Shown here one piece after another: positions 1-9,562 of a DNA stretch of 64,000 nucleotides; the first letter of the stretch is position 1, and the number at the start of each line of letters is the position of its first letter. A program made the position numbers and the translations under genes. A model generated the notes under the pieces. That model was not told where the DNA came from and ran no database searches. It saw only the letters and a list, made by a program, of their open reading frames with translations. This DNA is from Mesostigma viride (lineage: Eukaryota > Streptophyta > Mesostigmatophyceae > Mesostigmatales > Mesostigmataceae): NCBI GenBank assembly GCA_009746045.1, contig RPFO01000079.1, positions 5,522,161-5,586,160 on the forward strand, given 5' to 3'.

Positions 1-1063
1 AACGCCTCCAAAGAATTCGGACGTTAACAACAATGTGCGCCCCAACCCCAAGCCGGACGGGGCAGGAAACGGTCCGGCTCGGCCTCCTGCTCGCCAGCAG
101 CCACCCATTACCACGAGGCAGCTGTTTACGGCGCCTCAGAGGAGAACCTCTCCTTGGACTTCCCCACAGCGACAGCGGGACAATACTGTCACGTATCGCA
201 TGGTGGTGGCAGACCCCCCTCGCCGGCAGCGTGAAGCTGTCGTTGTCGAGACGTCGGCCCCCCAGGGGAACAGGGGCTCCGGGACTCTCAACGAGTCCGA
301 GGTTGCCCCGAACCTCATGCCACCCGCCCCAGGGCGACAGGTGGACGAGGAGTCCTCTTCGGAGGAGGGCAGGCTTCGCCATCTCCCAGGAGAAAGGTGA
401 CATCCGGCCAGACGAAGTCGTCGTCTGGTAACACCTCAACTGGGAGGGCGCTGGCAGGTATGAACCTCAACGCGGACCCGGCCCGTGCGTCCCAAGACGC
501 AGGTTAGGTATATGTCAATGGATGGGGTCAGATCCCATTCAAGATCCCGGTACGCAATGTACCAATCTTTTTGCCCTTCGACGGCTGGCGTTTGCGACAG
601 CAGAGCACGCTTCCAGACGGCATCGTCCTGACCAAGTTTGTTGTTCATGCATTAGCATCCGAGCGCGCGGTGGACGTCGGTCGCCGACTTTCTGACGTCC
701 AGGTAGCAATCTTGATCCGGCTGTATTACTTGGCGGTGCGGCATGGTGTGCATGCCAACGACATGTACTCTGAGGCGCGCCAGGTGGCAGCTGCCACGGT
801 GGTGGCCAGGCCACCCAAGCCGGCAGAGGAGCTGCCCAAGATGCCAAGTGTAGTGCCAGTTGGCTGGGGACTTGCCATAGCATCCCCGGGCTCAGCAGCG
901 GCGTCGACGGCGTCACAGCAGACGGCAGCAACGGCGTTGCCACCGGCATCGGCAGCGACCCTGCCGGCAGCGGCATCGAAGACAGCGGCACCCGTGGGCG
1001 CCCCATCTACCCCGGCAGTGCCAGCGGCAGCGACTCCCGGGCGGGCGGAGGTCAAGCGCAAGC
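1..1063 (+). pseudogene. Gag-like ORF of short LTR retroelement, copy 0, broken and truncated
   Basis: This is a plus-strand copy of the Gag-like protein that is intact at 4844-6553. The start codon expected at positions 2-4 reads ACG, and the 5' LTR would lie outside the window. A frameshift occurs near position 365 and an in-frame TAG sits at 505-507, where the intact copy has Glu. The best conserved part is 571-830, with the motifs LPFDGWR and DMYSEARQ, followed by an Ala/Pro/Thr-rich tail. Similarity ends abruptly near 1063, where a minus-strand Copia fragment begins. No protease, integrase or reverse transcriptase is present. The family assignment is firm by comparison within the window; the biochemical role is inferred only from position after an LTR. 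Confidence 0.8.
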
Positions 1064-1064
1064 T

Positions 1065-3217
1065 TCAGATCAGCTGACATGCCTTCATGAGTGCCGTACC
1101 TCCCAATGCAGCTGCTACCACCTCTGCACATACCTCATGACCATACAGTAAGTGCAGTTGCAATGCCAGCTCCTCATAACTGATGTTACTAAGAGCTTGG
1201 GTCATGACCCTGGACACCTTGGGTACCAAGGAGGTGAACCCTAGGTTCACTGTCAGATGTTTCTGTGTAATACTTCAACACTTTGCCATCCTTGCTTACA
1301 GCCTTGACAGCTGAGCATTAAGGTGGAGAGTGAGAGGTAACAGAATTAACTTGACATCCTGTCAACACCCTCCCATCCTGTGTCCCTGCATGGGCAGTGG
1401 AGCTGGATATTGGGTGGTGTAGGGGACATGACTCATCATGACACATGTGAGGGTGTGAGAACTTACATTTGGGGGGCTGCCACGGATCCTTGGTGCACTT
1501 GGCAGGGTCCCCGTGAGGCGGTCCCATGCACTTGTGGCAGAGCACCTCCAGATCGCCCAAGTGTTCCCTGTGTTGGTGGCACTTGTCCTTGATGTGACCA
1601 CGACGCCCACAACGTGTACATTTCAAATCCTTCTTGGGGTTGGAGGACCCAGCCCCAGAAGTCTTGTAAGTATTCCCCCCTGGGGGGGATGACCTACCCT
1701 TCCCCTTGCCCTTGCCCTTGCCCTTGCCCTTGCCCTTGCCCTTGCCCTTGCCCTCGCCCTCGCCCTCGCCCTCGCCCTCGCCCTCGCCCTCGCCCTCGCC
1801 CTCGCCCTCGCCCTCGCCCTCGCCCTCGCCCTCGCCCTCGCCCTCGCCCTCGCCCTCGCCCTCGCCCTCGCCCTCGCCCTCGCCCTCGCCCTCGCCCTCG
1901 CCCTCGCCCTCGCCCTCGCCCTCGCCCTCGCCCTCGCCCTCGCCCTCGCCCTCGCCCTCGCCCTCGCCCTCGCCCTCGCCCTCGCCCTCGCCCTCGCCCT
2001 CGCCCTCGCCCTCGCCCTCGCCCTCGCCCTCGCCCTCGCCCTCGCCCTCGCCCTCGCCCTCGCCCTCGCCCTCGCCCTCGCCCTCGCCCTCGCCCTCGCC
2101 CTCGCCCTCGCCCTCGCCCTCGCCCTCGCCCTCGCCCTCGCCCTCGCCCTCGCCCTCGCCCTCGCCCTCGCCCTCGCCCTCGCCCTCGCCCTCGCCCTCG
2201 CCCTCGCCCTCGCCCTCGCCCTCGCCCTCGCCCTCGCCCTCGCCCTCGCCCTCGCCCTCGCCCTCGCCCTCGCCCTCGCCCTCGCCCTCGCCCTCGCCCT
2301 TGCCCTTGCCCTTGCCCTTGCCCTTGCCCTTGCCCTTGCCCTTGCCCTTGCCCTTGCCCTTGCCCTTGCCCTTGCCCTTGCCCTTGCCCTTGCCCTTGCC
2401 CTTGCCCTTGCCTTTGCCCTTGCCCTTGCTAAGGCTCTTTGCAAACTGACTCAGTAGAGTCTTAACCTCAGCCATCGTAACAGGACGCTTGTCCTTGGCC
2501 TTCCTGGCCTTACCCTCCTCATCTGACTCCTCCCCCCCGGGTCCGCTTGACAGCAGGGGGGGAAGAGGTGGAAGGAGGGGTGGCAGAGTCCTGGCACAGC
2601 GGACCCAAAGCTAACTGAACATAGTCGAGAGCCGATTTCATCGTCTCCCAGTGAGTAGCCAGGCCTGTGGTGATCATGGCAAAGATGTTTCGATCAAGGT
2701 TGAGTTTCTCTAGCAGGGAGTGCACAAGCCATTTGTGATCTAGCTTGCTAACCTCGGGGTGTGCTTTCACAGCAAGGTCCCACTTCTTGATCTCTGCTGC
2801 ATAGTTCTGAGTTTCAACCTTATAGTTTTTCACCCAGGTGAACGCAGAGTACATATCAACCGTGGTGGGGGCATACAGCAAGTCATGCAAGTCACGCAGA
2901 AAACTCTCCCATGGCTCCCTATTATGGGTATCCTGCCACCTGGGGTACCTCTGCTGATAGATGGACACCAAGTGCTGAATGGATGGGTTACATTGATGGA
3001 AGAAGTCCCCCTGCATGAGTGCCCCAAACCAGTTTTTCACATTCAATTCCTCCCTAGCTAGCTTAAGGGAAAGAAGGAGCTCAGCGCCCTGCTGCCTAGT
3101 GTGCCCTTCTGGCAGCCCCCTAACCAAAATACTGAAAATTGGCCTGTGCTCATTATAAACTTGCCAATCCTGAGAGGGTGAAGAAGGAGATGGAGAAGAA
3201 GACCTGCCTGGGGATGT
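1065..3217 (-). pseudogene. Copia-like retrotransposon fragment (capsid, zinc knuckle, pre-integrase)
   Basis: Read on the minus strand, this holds three parts of one Copia-like polyprotein. First is a capsid-like region (3217-2519; GLPEGHTRQQ is shared with the element at 44.4 kb). Then comes a basic/acidic Gly-repeat linker with a CCHC zinc knuckle (2475-1318; CTRCGRRGHIKDKC), followed by extra Cys/His clusters. Last is a pre-integrase segment (about 1200-1065; QLHLLYGHE, matching QLHLAMGHE at 45.7 kb). The parts are in different frames. No integrase core, protease or reverse transcriptase remains. The right end is cut by the plus-strand LTR at 3218 and the left end abuts the Gag-like pseudogene at 1063. 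The capsid, knuckle and pre-integrase calls rest on motif and on comparison with the two larger Copia elements here. Confidence 0.8.
1703..2429 (-). repeat. Hexanucleotide array encoding (Gly-Glu)n flanked by (Gly-Lys)n inside a Gag
   Basis: About 120 contiguous units of CCCTCG, with CCCTTG at both ends (plus strand). On the minus strand it reads in frame as Gly-Lys units, a long central run of Gly-Glu, and Gly-Lys again, placed between the capsid-like part and the zinc knuckle of the Copia Gag. The same array stays open in the other frames as Pro-Arg, Ala-Arg or Ser-Pro repeats, which are artefacts of the periodicity. The CCCTTG/CCCTCG boundaries are sharp, which suggests expansion of a single G-to-A variant unit. 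Confidence 0.95.
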
Positions 3218-3626
3218 AGTTAGCTGAGATACCTCGAGGCTGACTTGTGGCCGGAGCCACACAGGGGGAACATACAACGTGACCGGAGTTATTCTGGCGG
3301 AGACTGGATAACAGTGCCGAGCGCCGGTTGTGGCGCGACGCACACACGTGTACGCAAGTTACGTAGCTAGCAACTAGTCTAGTGGACGTTGTGCGTAGTA
3401 ACGTTGCTCCAGGTCTAGAAGCCTCTAGAGCCTGGACACGTGGCGGACAATTGAGCGTAGTCCAGTTGTCCTAGGGAACTCGTGTGAGTGATGTGTCCAC
3501 GACATATAATGTGTGCCCACATATGGAGTGAATAATGACAAGGAACGCCCGATCCCGGGCGTTACTGCATCTCACAGTCTCACACTGAGTCTCCCCAACG
3601 TCTCCAACGTCTTTCTATATCTAACT
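3218..3626 (+). mobile_element. LTR of short Gag-only retroelement, plus orientation
   Basis: 409 bp running from AGTTAGCTGAG to TATATCTAACT, so the ends are inverted (AGTTAG/CTAACT). It is followed by TGGATTTTGAA and the Gag start codon. An ATATAA motif within GACATATAATG is a plausible promoter TATA box. It is nearly identical, in inverted orientation, to the LTR at 6565-6973. It is inserted into the Copia gag fragment on its left. Confidence 0.88.
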
Positions 3627-3637
3627 TGGATTTTGAA

Positions 3638-4347
3638 ATGGCGCCGAAGAATTCGGATGCGAAAAACAACAATGTCCGCCCCAACCCCCAGCGGGACGGG
3701 GCAGGTTACGGTCGGGGTCGGCCTCCCGCTAACCGGGAGCCCCCCATCACCGCGAGACTGCCGTTTACGGCGTCTCAGAGGAGAACTTCTCCTCGCAGTT
3801 CCCCACTGCGTGAGCGTGACGACAATGTCACCTATCGCATGGTGGTGGCGGACACCCCTCGCCGGCAGCGTGAAGCTGTCGATGCCGAGGCGTCTGCCCC
3901 CCAGGGGAACAGGGGCACCGGGACTCGCAATGAGTCCGAGGTTGCCCCGAACCTCGTGCCACCCGCCCCAGGGCGACAGGTGGAAGAGGATTCCTCCTCT
4001 GCGGAGGAGGGGGAGGCTTCACCCTCTCCTAGGAGAGAGGTGACCTCCGGCCAGACGAGGTCATCGTCCGGCAACACCTCTGTCGGGAGGGCGCTAACAG
4101 GCATGAGCCTCGGCGCGAACTCGACCCCTGCGTCCCAGGCGGCAGGTGAGGTCTATGTTAACGGTTGGGGCCAGATCCCCTTTAAGATCCCGGTGCGTAA
4201 TGTACCAGACTTTCTGCCTTTCGACGGCTGGCGTGTGCGCCAGCAGAGTACCCTCCCTGGCGGCATCGTCTTGACCAAGTTCGTGGTTCAGGCGGTGGCG
4301 TCGGAGCTCCCGGAGGACGTCCATCGCCGCTTTTCGCATGTCCAGGC
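3638..4347 (+). pseudogene. Gag-like ORF of short LTR retroelement, 3'-truncated copy
   Basis: It starts at ATG 3638, 11 bases after the LTR end, and is open for about 237 codons that are almost identical to the N-terminal part of the intact minus-strand copy. It carries MAPKNSDAKNNN at the start and LPFDGWR near residue 200. It breaks off at 4347, inside what should be the FSHVQVAILIRLYYL segment, where an oppositely oriented, truncated LTR begins. The near-identity and the inverted layout suggest recombination or self-insertion between sibling copies rather than slow decay. Confidence 0.85.
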
Positions 4348-4624
4348 ACATCACTCACACGAGTTCCCTAGGACAACTGGACTACGCTCAATTGTCCGCC
4401 ACGTGTCCAGGCTCTAGAGGCTTCTAGACCTGGAGCAACGTTACTACGCACAACGTCCACTAGACTAGTTGCTAGCTACGTAACTTGCGTACACGTGTGT
4501 GCGTCGCGCCACAACCGGCGCTCGGCACTGTTATTCAGTCTCCGCCAGAATAACTCCGGTCACGTTGTATGTTCCTCCTGTGTGGCTCCGGCCACAAGTC
4601 AGCCTCGAGGTATCTCAGCTAACT
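4348..4624 (-). mobile_element. Truncated 3' LTR of short retroelement
   Basis: The last 277 bp (plus-strand right end) match the LTR at 6565-6973 and end in CAGCTAACT at 4624. The part of the LTR that would lie further left, including the TATA-like motif, is missing because of the junction with the plus-strand copy. It serves as the 3' LTR of the intact Gag-like copy at 4844-6553. Confidence 0.85.
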
Positions 4625-4899
4625 GATGTAGCAGCATTGGCAGTGGTGGGAGTGCTTGGCAGAACCTGTGAGGGTCTGCTACGCGATGCTGGCTGAGCTG
4701 GGGTGATGGGTTCCTGCACGACATGTGCTGGTGAAGATGGTGAGTCCCCCTGCACACCCTGCCTCTGTGCCTGCCGCTTGCGTGCCCTAGCTGCCTCCCA
4801 TTGCTCAAAAGTGGGGGAGAGGGAAACATCACTGTCCTCACTACTAGGTGAACTTGACTGCTGCGCTTCCCCCCCCCCGCTGGCTACCCGTATGTACAC
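4615..4899 (-). CDS. Second overlapping ORF of short retroelement (94 codons)
   Basis: It overlaps the 3' end of the main Gag-like ORF in another frame and is preserved in the sibling copy at 6964-7248. It begins in the MYIRVASGG region, crosses a run of ten C on the plus strand, and encodes a Ser/Gln-rich stretch, then SPTFEQWEAARARKRQAQRQ, and a Pro/Ser tail. Its stop codon is formed by the first bases of the 3' LTR (AGTTAGCTGA). The sequence could be a C-terminal extension reached by frameshifting or by a very short intron (a GTACGT donor-like site lies about 25 bases upstream of the overlap). No family is recognised. Confidence 0.45.
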   Translation of the reverse strand: MYIRVASGGGEAQQSSSPSSEDSDVSLSPTFEQWEAARARKRQAQRQGVQGDSPSSPAHVVQEPITPAQPASRSRPSQVLPSTPTTANAATSVS

Positions 4900-6553
4900 G
4901 CAACCAAGTGGGGAGATACGTACCTGCCTCCGCCAAGCACACCCTGTGCAACGTATGCACCATCTCCACCATCGTGGCCAGGTTCACCCTGATCTTCTTG
5001 CCTCGCAGCAAGGTCTGCAGGGCGGGAAGAAGTGCCTCGCACATCCTCCTGGTCATCGGTTCGATCGAGGGTTGATCAAGCAGGTGATAGATGACCGCAC
5101 ACAACAAGCTGGCGTGTTCAGCCAACCTGCCGTCCAGCCTTTCGCTGGCCACCCCTTGGATACCCTGGGCGCAGCGCTGGACTGCGTGCCAAAGGGCTGG
5201 CTCCCGAAGCGAGACGACGTCATCCCCAGGGATGCGTGCCTCGGCTGTCTCCATGGCCACGTCCTCTTCCCCTGGGGGAGATGGACGATCCCTTGCCACA
5301 GCCTGGGCCGTGGCAGGTCCCTTGCCCCTGCCGGGGGCTTGGGACTGCGATGGGGGTGCCGAAGCACCCGCCTTCGCGGGGGGGTGGGTGTTGATGGCGT
5401 CGGTGTTGTCGGCTGATGCCGACGGTTCCGACTCGGCGGCGGGTGTGCCGTGGGGAGGCGGCTGGCGCTTGCCCTCCGCCCGCCTGGGAGTCGCTGCCGC
5501 TGTCGCTGTCGCTGCTGTTGTCGCTGCCACCACTGGGGTAGACGGGGCGCCCACCGGTGCTGCTGTCTTGGATGCCGCGGCCGGCAGGGTCGCTGCCGAC
5601 GCCGGTGGCGACACAGTTGCAGCCGCCTGCTGCGACGCAGTCGATGTCGCTGCCGAACCAGGGGATGCCGTCGCAGGTCCCCAGCCAACTGGCACGACAG
5701 GTGGCATCCTTGGCAGATCCTCTGCCGGCCTGGGTGGCTTGGCCACCACCATGGCCGCTGCCACCTGGCGAGCCTCCGAGTACATGTCGAGAGCAGGTAC
5801 ACCTTGTTTCACCGCCAAGTAGTACAGCCGGATCAGAATCGCAACCTGGACATGCGAAAAGCGGCGATGGACGTCCTCCGGGAGCTCCGACGCCACCGCC
5901 TGAACCACGAACTTGGTCAAGACGATGCCGCCAGGGAGGGTACTCTGCTGGCGCACACGCCAGCCGTCGAAAGGCAGAAAGTCTGGTACATTACGCACCG
6001 GGATCTTAAAGGGGATCTGGCCCCAACCGTTAACATAGACCTCACCTGCGTCCTGGGACGCAGGGGTCGGGTTCGCGCCGAGGCTCATGCCTGTTAGCGC
6101 CCTCCCGACAGAGGTGTTGCCGGACGATGACCTCGTCTGGCCGGAGGTCACCTCTCTCCTAGGAGAGGGTGAAGCCTCCCCTTCCTCCGAAGAGGAGGAA
6201 TCCTCTTCCACCTGTCGCCCTGGGGCGGGTGGCACGAGGTTCGGGGCAACCTCGGACTCATTGCGAGTCCCGGTGCCCCTGTTCCCCTGGGGGGCAGACG
6301 CCTCGGCATCGACAGCTTCACGCTGCCGGCGAGGGGTGTCCGCCACCACCATGCGATAGGTGACATTGTCGTCACGCTCACGCAGTGGGGAACTGCGAGG
6401 AGAAGTTCTCCTCTGAGACGCCGTAAACGGCAGTCTCGCGGTGATGGGGGGCTCCCGGTTAGCGGGAGGCCGACCCCGACCGTTTCCTGCCCCGTCCCGC
6501 TGGGGGTTGGGGCGGACATTGTTGTTTTTCGCATCCGAATTCTTCGGCGCCAT
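4844..6553 (-). CDS. Gag-like protein of short LTR retroelement, intact ORF (569 aa)
   Basis: The start is the ATG at 6553-6551 (MAPKNSDAKNNN), 12 bases inside the 5' LTR boundary; the ORF runs open to 4844. The N-terminal 150 residues are Arg/Pro/Ser-rich and look disordered. Residues about 195-300 form the best conserved block (LPFDGWR, VQVAILIRLYYLAVKQG, DMYSEARQ). An Ala/Thr/Pro-rich linker follows, then a second, probably helical block (ALWHAVQRCAQG, YHLLDQPS, MCEALLPALQTLLRGKK). There is no zinc knuckle, protease, integrase or reverse transcriptase, so the element is non-autonomous, of the Gag-only LTR type. Calling it Gag is inference from its place directly after an LTR; I do not recognise the fold. 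It is intact, unlike its siblings. Confidence 0.7.
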   Translation of the reverse strand: MAPKNSDAKNNNVRPNPQRDGAGNGRGRPPANREPPITARLPFTASQRRTSPRSSPLRERDDNVTYRMVVADTPRRQREAVDAEASAPQGNRGTGTRNESEVAPNLVPPAPGRQVEEDSSSSEEGEASPSPRREVTSGQTRSSSGNTSVGRALTGMSLGANPTPASQDAGEVYVNGWGQIPFKIPVRNVPDFLPFDGWRVRQQSTLPGGIVLTKFVVQAVASELPEDVHRRFSHVQVAILIRLYYLAVKQGVPALDMYSEARQVAAAMVVAKPPRPAEDLPRMPPVVPVGWGPATASPGSAATSTASQQAAATVSPPASAATLPAAASKTAAPVGAPSTPVVAATTAATATAAATPRRAEGKRQPPPHGTPAAESEPSASADNTDAINTHPPAKAGASAPPSQSQAPGRGKGPATAQAVARDRPSPPGEEDVAMETAEARIPGDDVVSLREPALWHAVQRCAQGIQGVASERLDGRLAEHASLLCAVIYHLLDQPSIEPMTRRMCEALLPALQTLLRGKKIRVNLATMVEMVHTLHRVCLAEAGTYLPTWLRVHTGSQRGGGSAAVKFT

Positions 6554-6564
6554 TTCAAAATCCA

Positions 6565-6973
6565 AGTTAGATATAGAAAGACGTTGGAGACGTTGGGGAG
6601 ACTCAGTGTGAGACTGTGAGATGCAGTAACGCCAGGGATCGGGCGTTCCTTGTCATTATTCACTCCATATGTGGGCACACATTATATGTCGTGGACACAT
6701 CACTCACACGAGTTCCCTAGGACAACTGGACTACGCTCAATTGTCCGCCACGTGTCCAGGCTCTAGAGGCTTCTAGACCTGGAGCAACGTTACTACGCAC
6801 AACGTCCACTAGTCTAGTTGCTAGCTACGTAACTTGCGTACACGTGTGTGCGTCGCGCCACAACCGGCGCTCGGCACTGTTATTCAGTCTCCGCCAGAAT
6901 AACTCCGGTCATATTGTATGTTCCCCCTGTGTGGCTCCGGCCACAAGTCAGCCTCGAGGTATCTCAGCTAACT
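6565..6973 (-). mobile_element. LTR shared by two tandem short retroelements
   Basis: 409 bp with termini AGTTAG/CTAACT in inverted orientation. It is the 5' LTR of the intact Gag-like copy on its left and at the same time the 3' LTR of the broken copy on its right, so the two elements are in an LTR-gag-LTR-gag-LTR arrangement. It contains the ATATAA promoter-like motif and is nearly identical to 3218-3626. Confidence 0.9.
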
Positions 6974-8909
6974 GATGTAGCAGCATTGGCAGTGGTGGGA
7001 GTGCTAGGTAGAACGTGTGAGGGTCTGCTACGCGATGCTGGCTGAGCTGGGGTGATGGGTTCCTGCACGACATGTGCTGGTGAAGATGGTGAGTCCCCCT
7101 GCACACCCTGCCTCTGTGCCTGCCGCTTGCGTGCCCTAGCTGCCTCCCATTGCTCAAAAGTGGGGGAGAGGGAAACATCACTGTCCTCACTACTAGGTGA
7201 ACTTGACTGCTGCGCTTCCCACCCCCCGCTGGCTACCCGTATGTACACGCAACCAAGTGGGGAGATACGTACCTGCCTCCGCCAAGCACACCCTGTGCAA
7301 CGTATGCACCATCTCCACCATCGTGGCCAGGTTCACCCTGATCTTCTTGCCTCGCAGCAAGGTCTGCAGGGCGGGAAGAAGTGCCTCGCACATCCTCCTG
7401 GTCATCGGCTTGATCGAGGGTTGATCAAGCAGGTGATACATGACCGCACACAACAAGCTGGCATATTCAGCCAACTTGTCGTCCAGCCGTTCGCTGGCCA
7501 CCCCTTGGATGCCCTGGGCGCAGCGCTGGACTGCGCGCCAAAGGGCTGGCTCCCGAAGCGAGACGACGTCATCCCCAGGGATGCGTGCCTCGGCTGTCTC
7601 CATGGCCACATCCTCCTCCCCTGGGGGAGATGGACGATCCCTTGCCACAGCCTGGGCCGTGGCAGGTCCCTTGCCCCTGCCGGGGGCTTGGGACTGCGAT
7701 GGGGGTGCCGAAGCACCCGCCTTCGCGGGGGGGTGGGTGTTGATGGCGTCGGTGTTGTCGCATTAACGAAAACATATCAGGAGATAGATCGTCGGCGGGT
7801 GCCGACGGTTTCGACTCCGCGACGGTGGTGTCGTGGGGAGGCGACTGGCGCTTGACCTCCGCCCGCCCGGGAGTCGCTGCCGCTGCCACTGCCGGGGTAG
7901 ACGGGGCGCCCACGGGTGCCGCTGTCTTCGATGCCGCTGCCGGCAGGGTCGCTGCCGATGCCGGTGGCGACGCCGTTGCTGCCGCCTGCTGCGACGCCGT
8001 CGACGCCGCTGCTGAGCCCGGGGATGCTGTGGCAAGTCCCCAGCCAACTGGCACCACACTTGGCATCTTGGGCAGCTCCTCTGCCGGCATGGGTGGCCTG
8101 GCCACCACCGTGGCAGCTGCCACCTGGCGCGCCTCAGAGTACATGTCGTTGGCAGGCACGCCTTGTCGCACCGCCAAGTAGTACAGCCGGATCAAGTTTG
8201 CAACCTGGAAGTCAGAAAGTCGGCGACCGACGTCTACAGCGCGCTCGGATGCTACTGCGTGAACAACAAACTTGGTCAGGACGATGCCGTCTGGAAGCGT
8301 GCTCTGCTGTCGCAAACGCCAGCCGTCGAAGGGCAAAAAGACGGGTACATTGCGTACCGGGATCTTGAATGGGATCTGACCCCATCCATTGACATATACC
8401 TCACCTGCGTCCTGAGACGCACGGGCCGGGTCCGCGCTGAGGTTCATACCTGCCAGCGCCCTCCCAACTGAGGAGTTACCAGACGACAACTTCGTCTGGC
8501 CGGATGTCACCTTTCTCCTGGGAGATGGCGAAGCCTCCCCCTCCTCCGAAGAGGAGGACTCCTCGTCCACCTGTCGCCCTGGGGCGGGTGGCATGAGGTT
8601 CGGGGCAACCTCGGACTCCTTGAGAGTCCCGGAGCCCCTGTTCCTCTAGGGGGCCGACGTCTCGGCAACGACAGCTTCACGCTGCCGGTGAGGGGGGTCT
8701 GCCACCACCATGCGATACGTGACGGTATTGTCCCGCTGTCGCTGTGGGGAAGTCCGAGGAGAGGCTCTCCTCTGAGGCGCCGTAAACAGCTGCCTCGTGG
8801 TAATGGGTGGCTCCTGGCGAGCAGGAGGCCGACCCCGACCGTTTCCTGCCCCGTCCGGCTGGGGGTTGGGGCGCACATTGTTGTTAACGTCCGAATTCTT
8901 CGGAGGCAT
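6964..8909 (-). pseudogene. Gag-like ORF of short LTR retroelement, second tandem copy, broken
   Basis: The start ATG at 8909-8907 reads MPPKNSDVNNN. A TAG near 8649 replaces a Gln codon. The frame then stays open from 8594 to about 7800, where an insertion of about 36 bases relative to the intact copy shifts it. The C-terminal half continues in another frame (7648-7193), and the small overlapping ORF is kept at 7248-6964. The N-terminal half resembles copy 0 (1-1063) more than its neighbour, while the C-terminal half is almost identical to the neighbour, so this copy may be a recombinant. No enzyme domains. Confidence 0.8.
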
Positions 8910-8920
8910 TTCACAATCCA

Positions 8921-9317
8921 AGTTAGATAGAGATGAGCCGAGAGACGTTGGTGGAACTGAGTGTGAGGCTGTGAGATGCAGTAACGCCAGGGATCGGGCG
9001 TTCCTTGTCAATATTCACTCCAATAATGGGCACACATTATGTGCCGTGACACATCACTCCCACGAGTTCCCTAGGACAACTGGACTACGCACATTTGTCC
9101 GCCACGTGTCCAGGCTCTAGAGGCTTCTAGACCTATAGCAACGTTACTGCGCACAACGTCCATCAGACTAGTTGCTAGCTACGTAACTTGCGTCCACGTG
9201 TGTGCGTCGCGCCACAACAAATGTTATTCAGTCTCCGCCAGAATAACTCCGGTCACGTTGTATGTTCCCCCTGTATGGCTCCGGCCACAAGTCAGCCTCG
9301 AGGTATCTCAGCTAACT
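8921..9317 (-). mobile_element. 5' LTR of second tandem short retroelement
   Basis: 397 bp from AGTTAGATAG to CAGCTAACT (plus strand), slightly diverged and shorter than the other LTRs (for example lacking part of the GCGCTCGG segment). It marks the right edge of the retroelement array; sequence from 9318 on is unrelated. Confidence 0.87.
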
Positions 9318-9480
9318 CGTATCTCATGGACCAACTTACTGTGGCCCACTTTCTGCTGGGGTCATAGGAGGCAGGTGAATAAGGCTTTTTCTAGTTAGCA
9401 CCACTGTTCCTGTGGTTGACCCGCTCTACCCGTATCGCTTGAATATCGACTTTGGCGTGTTTGTCGATCCGTGTGTGCAG

Positions 9481-9562
9481 GTGAACAACCTCTTGACCAA
9501 GTTGATGACGCTCAAGTCAGCCCACGGCCGCGAGAGCGTGATTCTGGCCATCGACATGCTGG
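9481..9562 (+). CDS. MROH-like gene, first visible exon
   Basis: The acceptor is TGTGTGCAG at 9480 and the donor GTGAGG at 9563. It encodes VNNLLTKLMTLKSAHGRESV, a HEAT-like helix, and ends in phase 1, which fits the 2-base start of the next exon. Upstream exons are not visible. The following intron (9563-10318) holds nothing I recognise. Confidence 0.55.

Noticed and set aside
1614-2449. Long open frames on both strands reading Pro-Arg, Ala-Arg or Ser-Pro repeats
   Set aside because: They are by-products of the six-base repeat, which keeps all frames open. Only the Gly-Glu/Gly-Lys frame joins to capsid and zinc-knuckle sequence.
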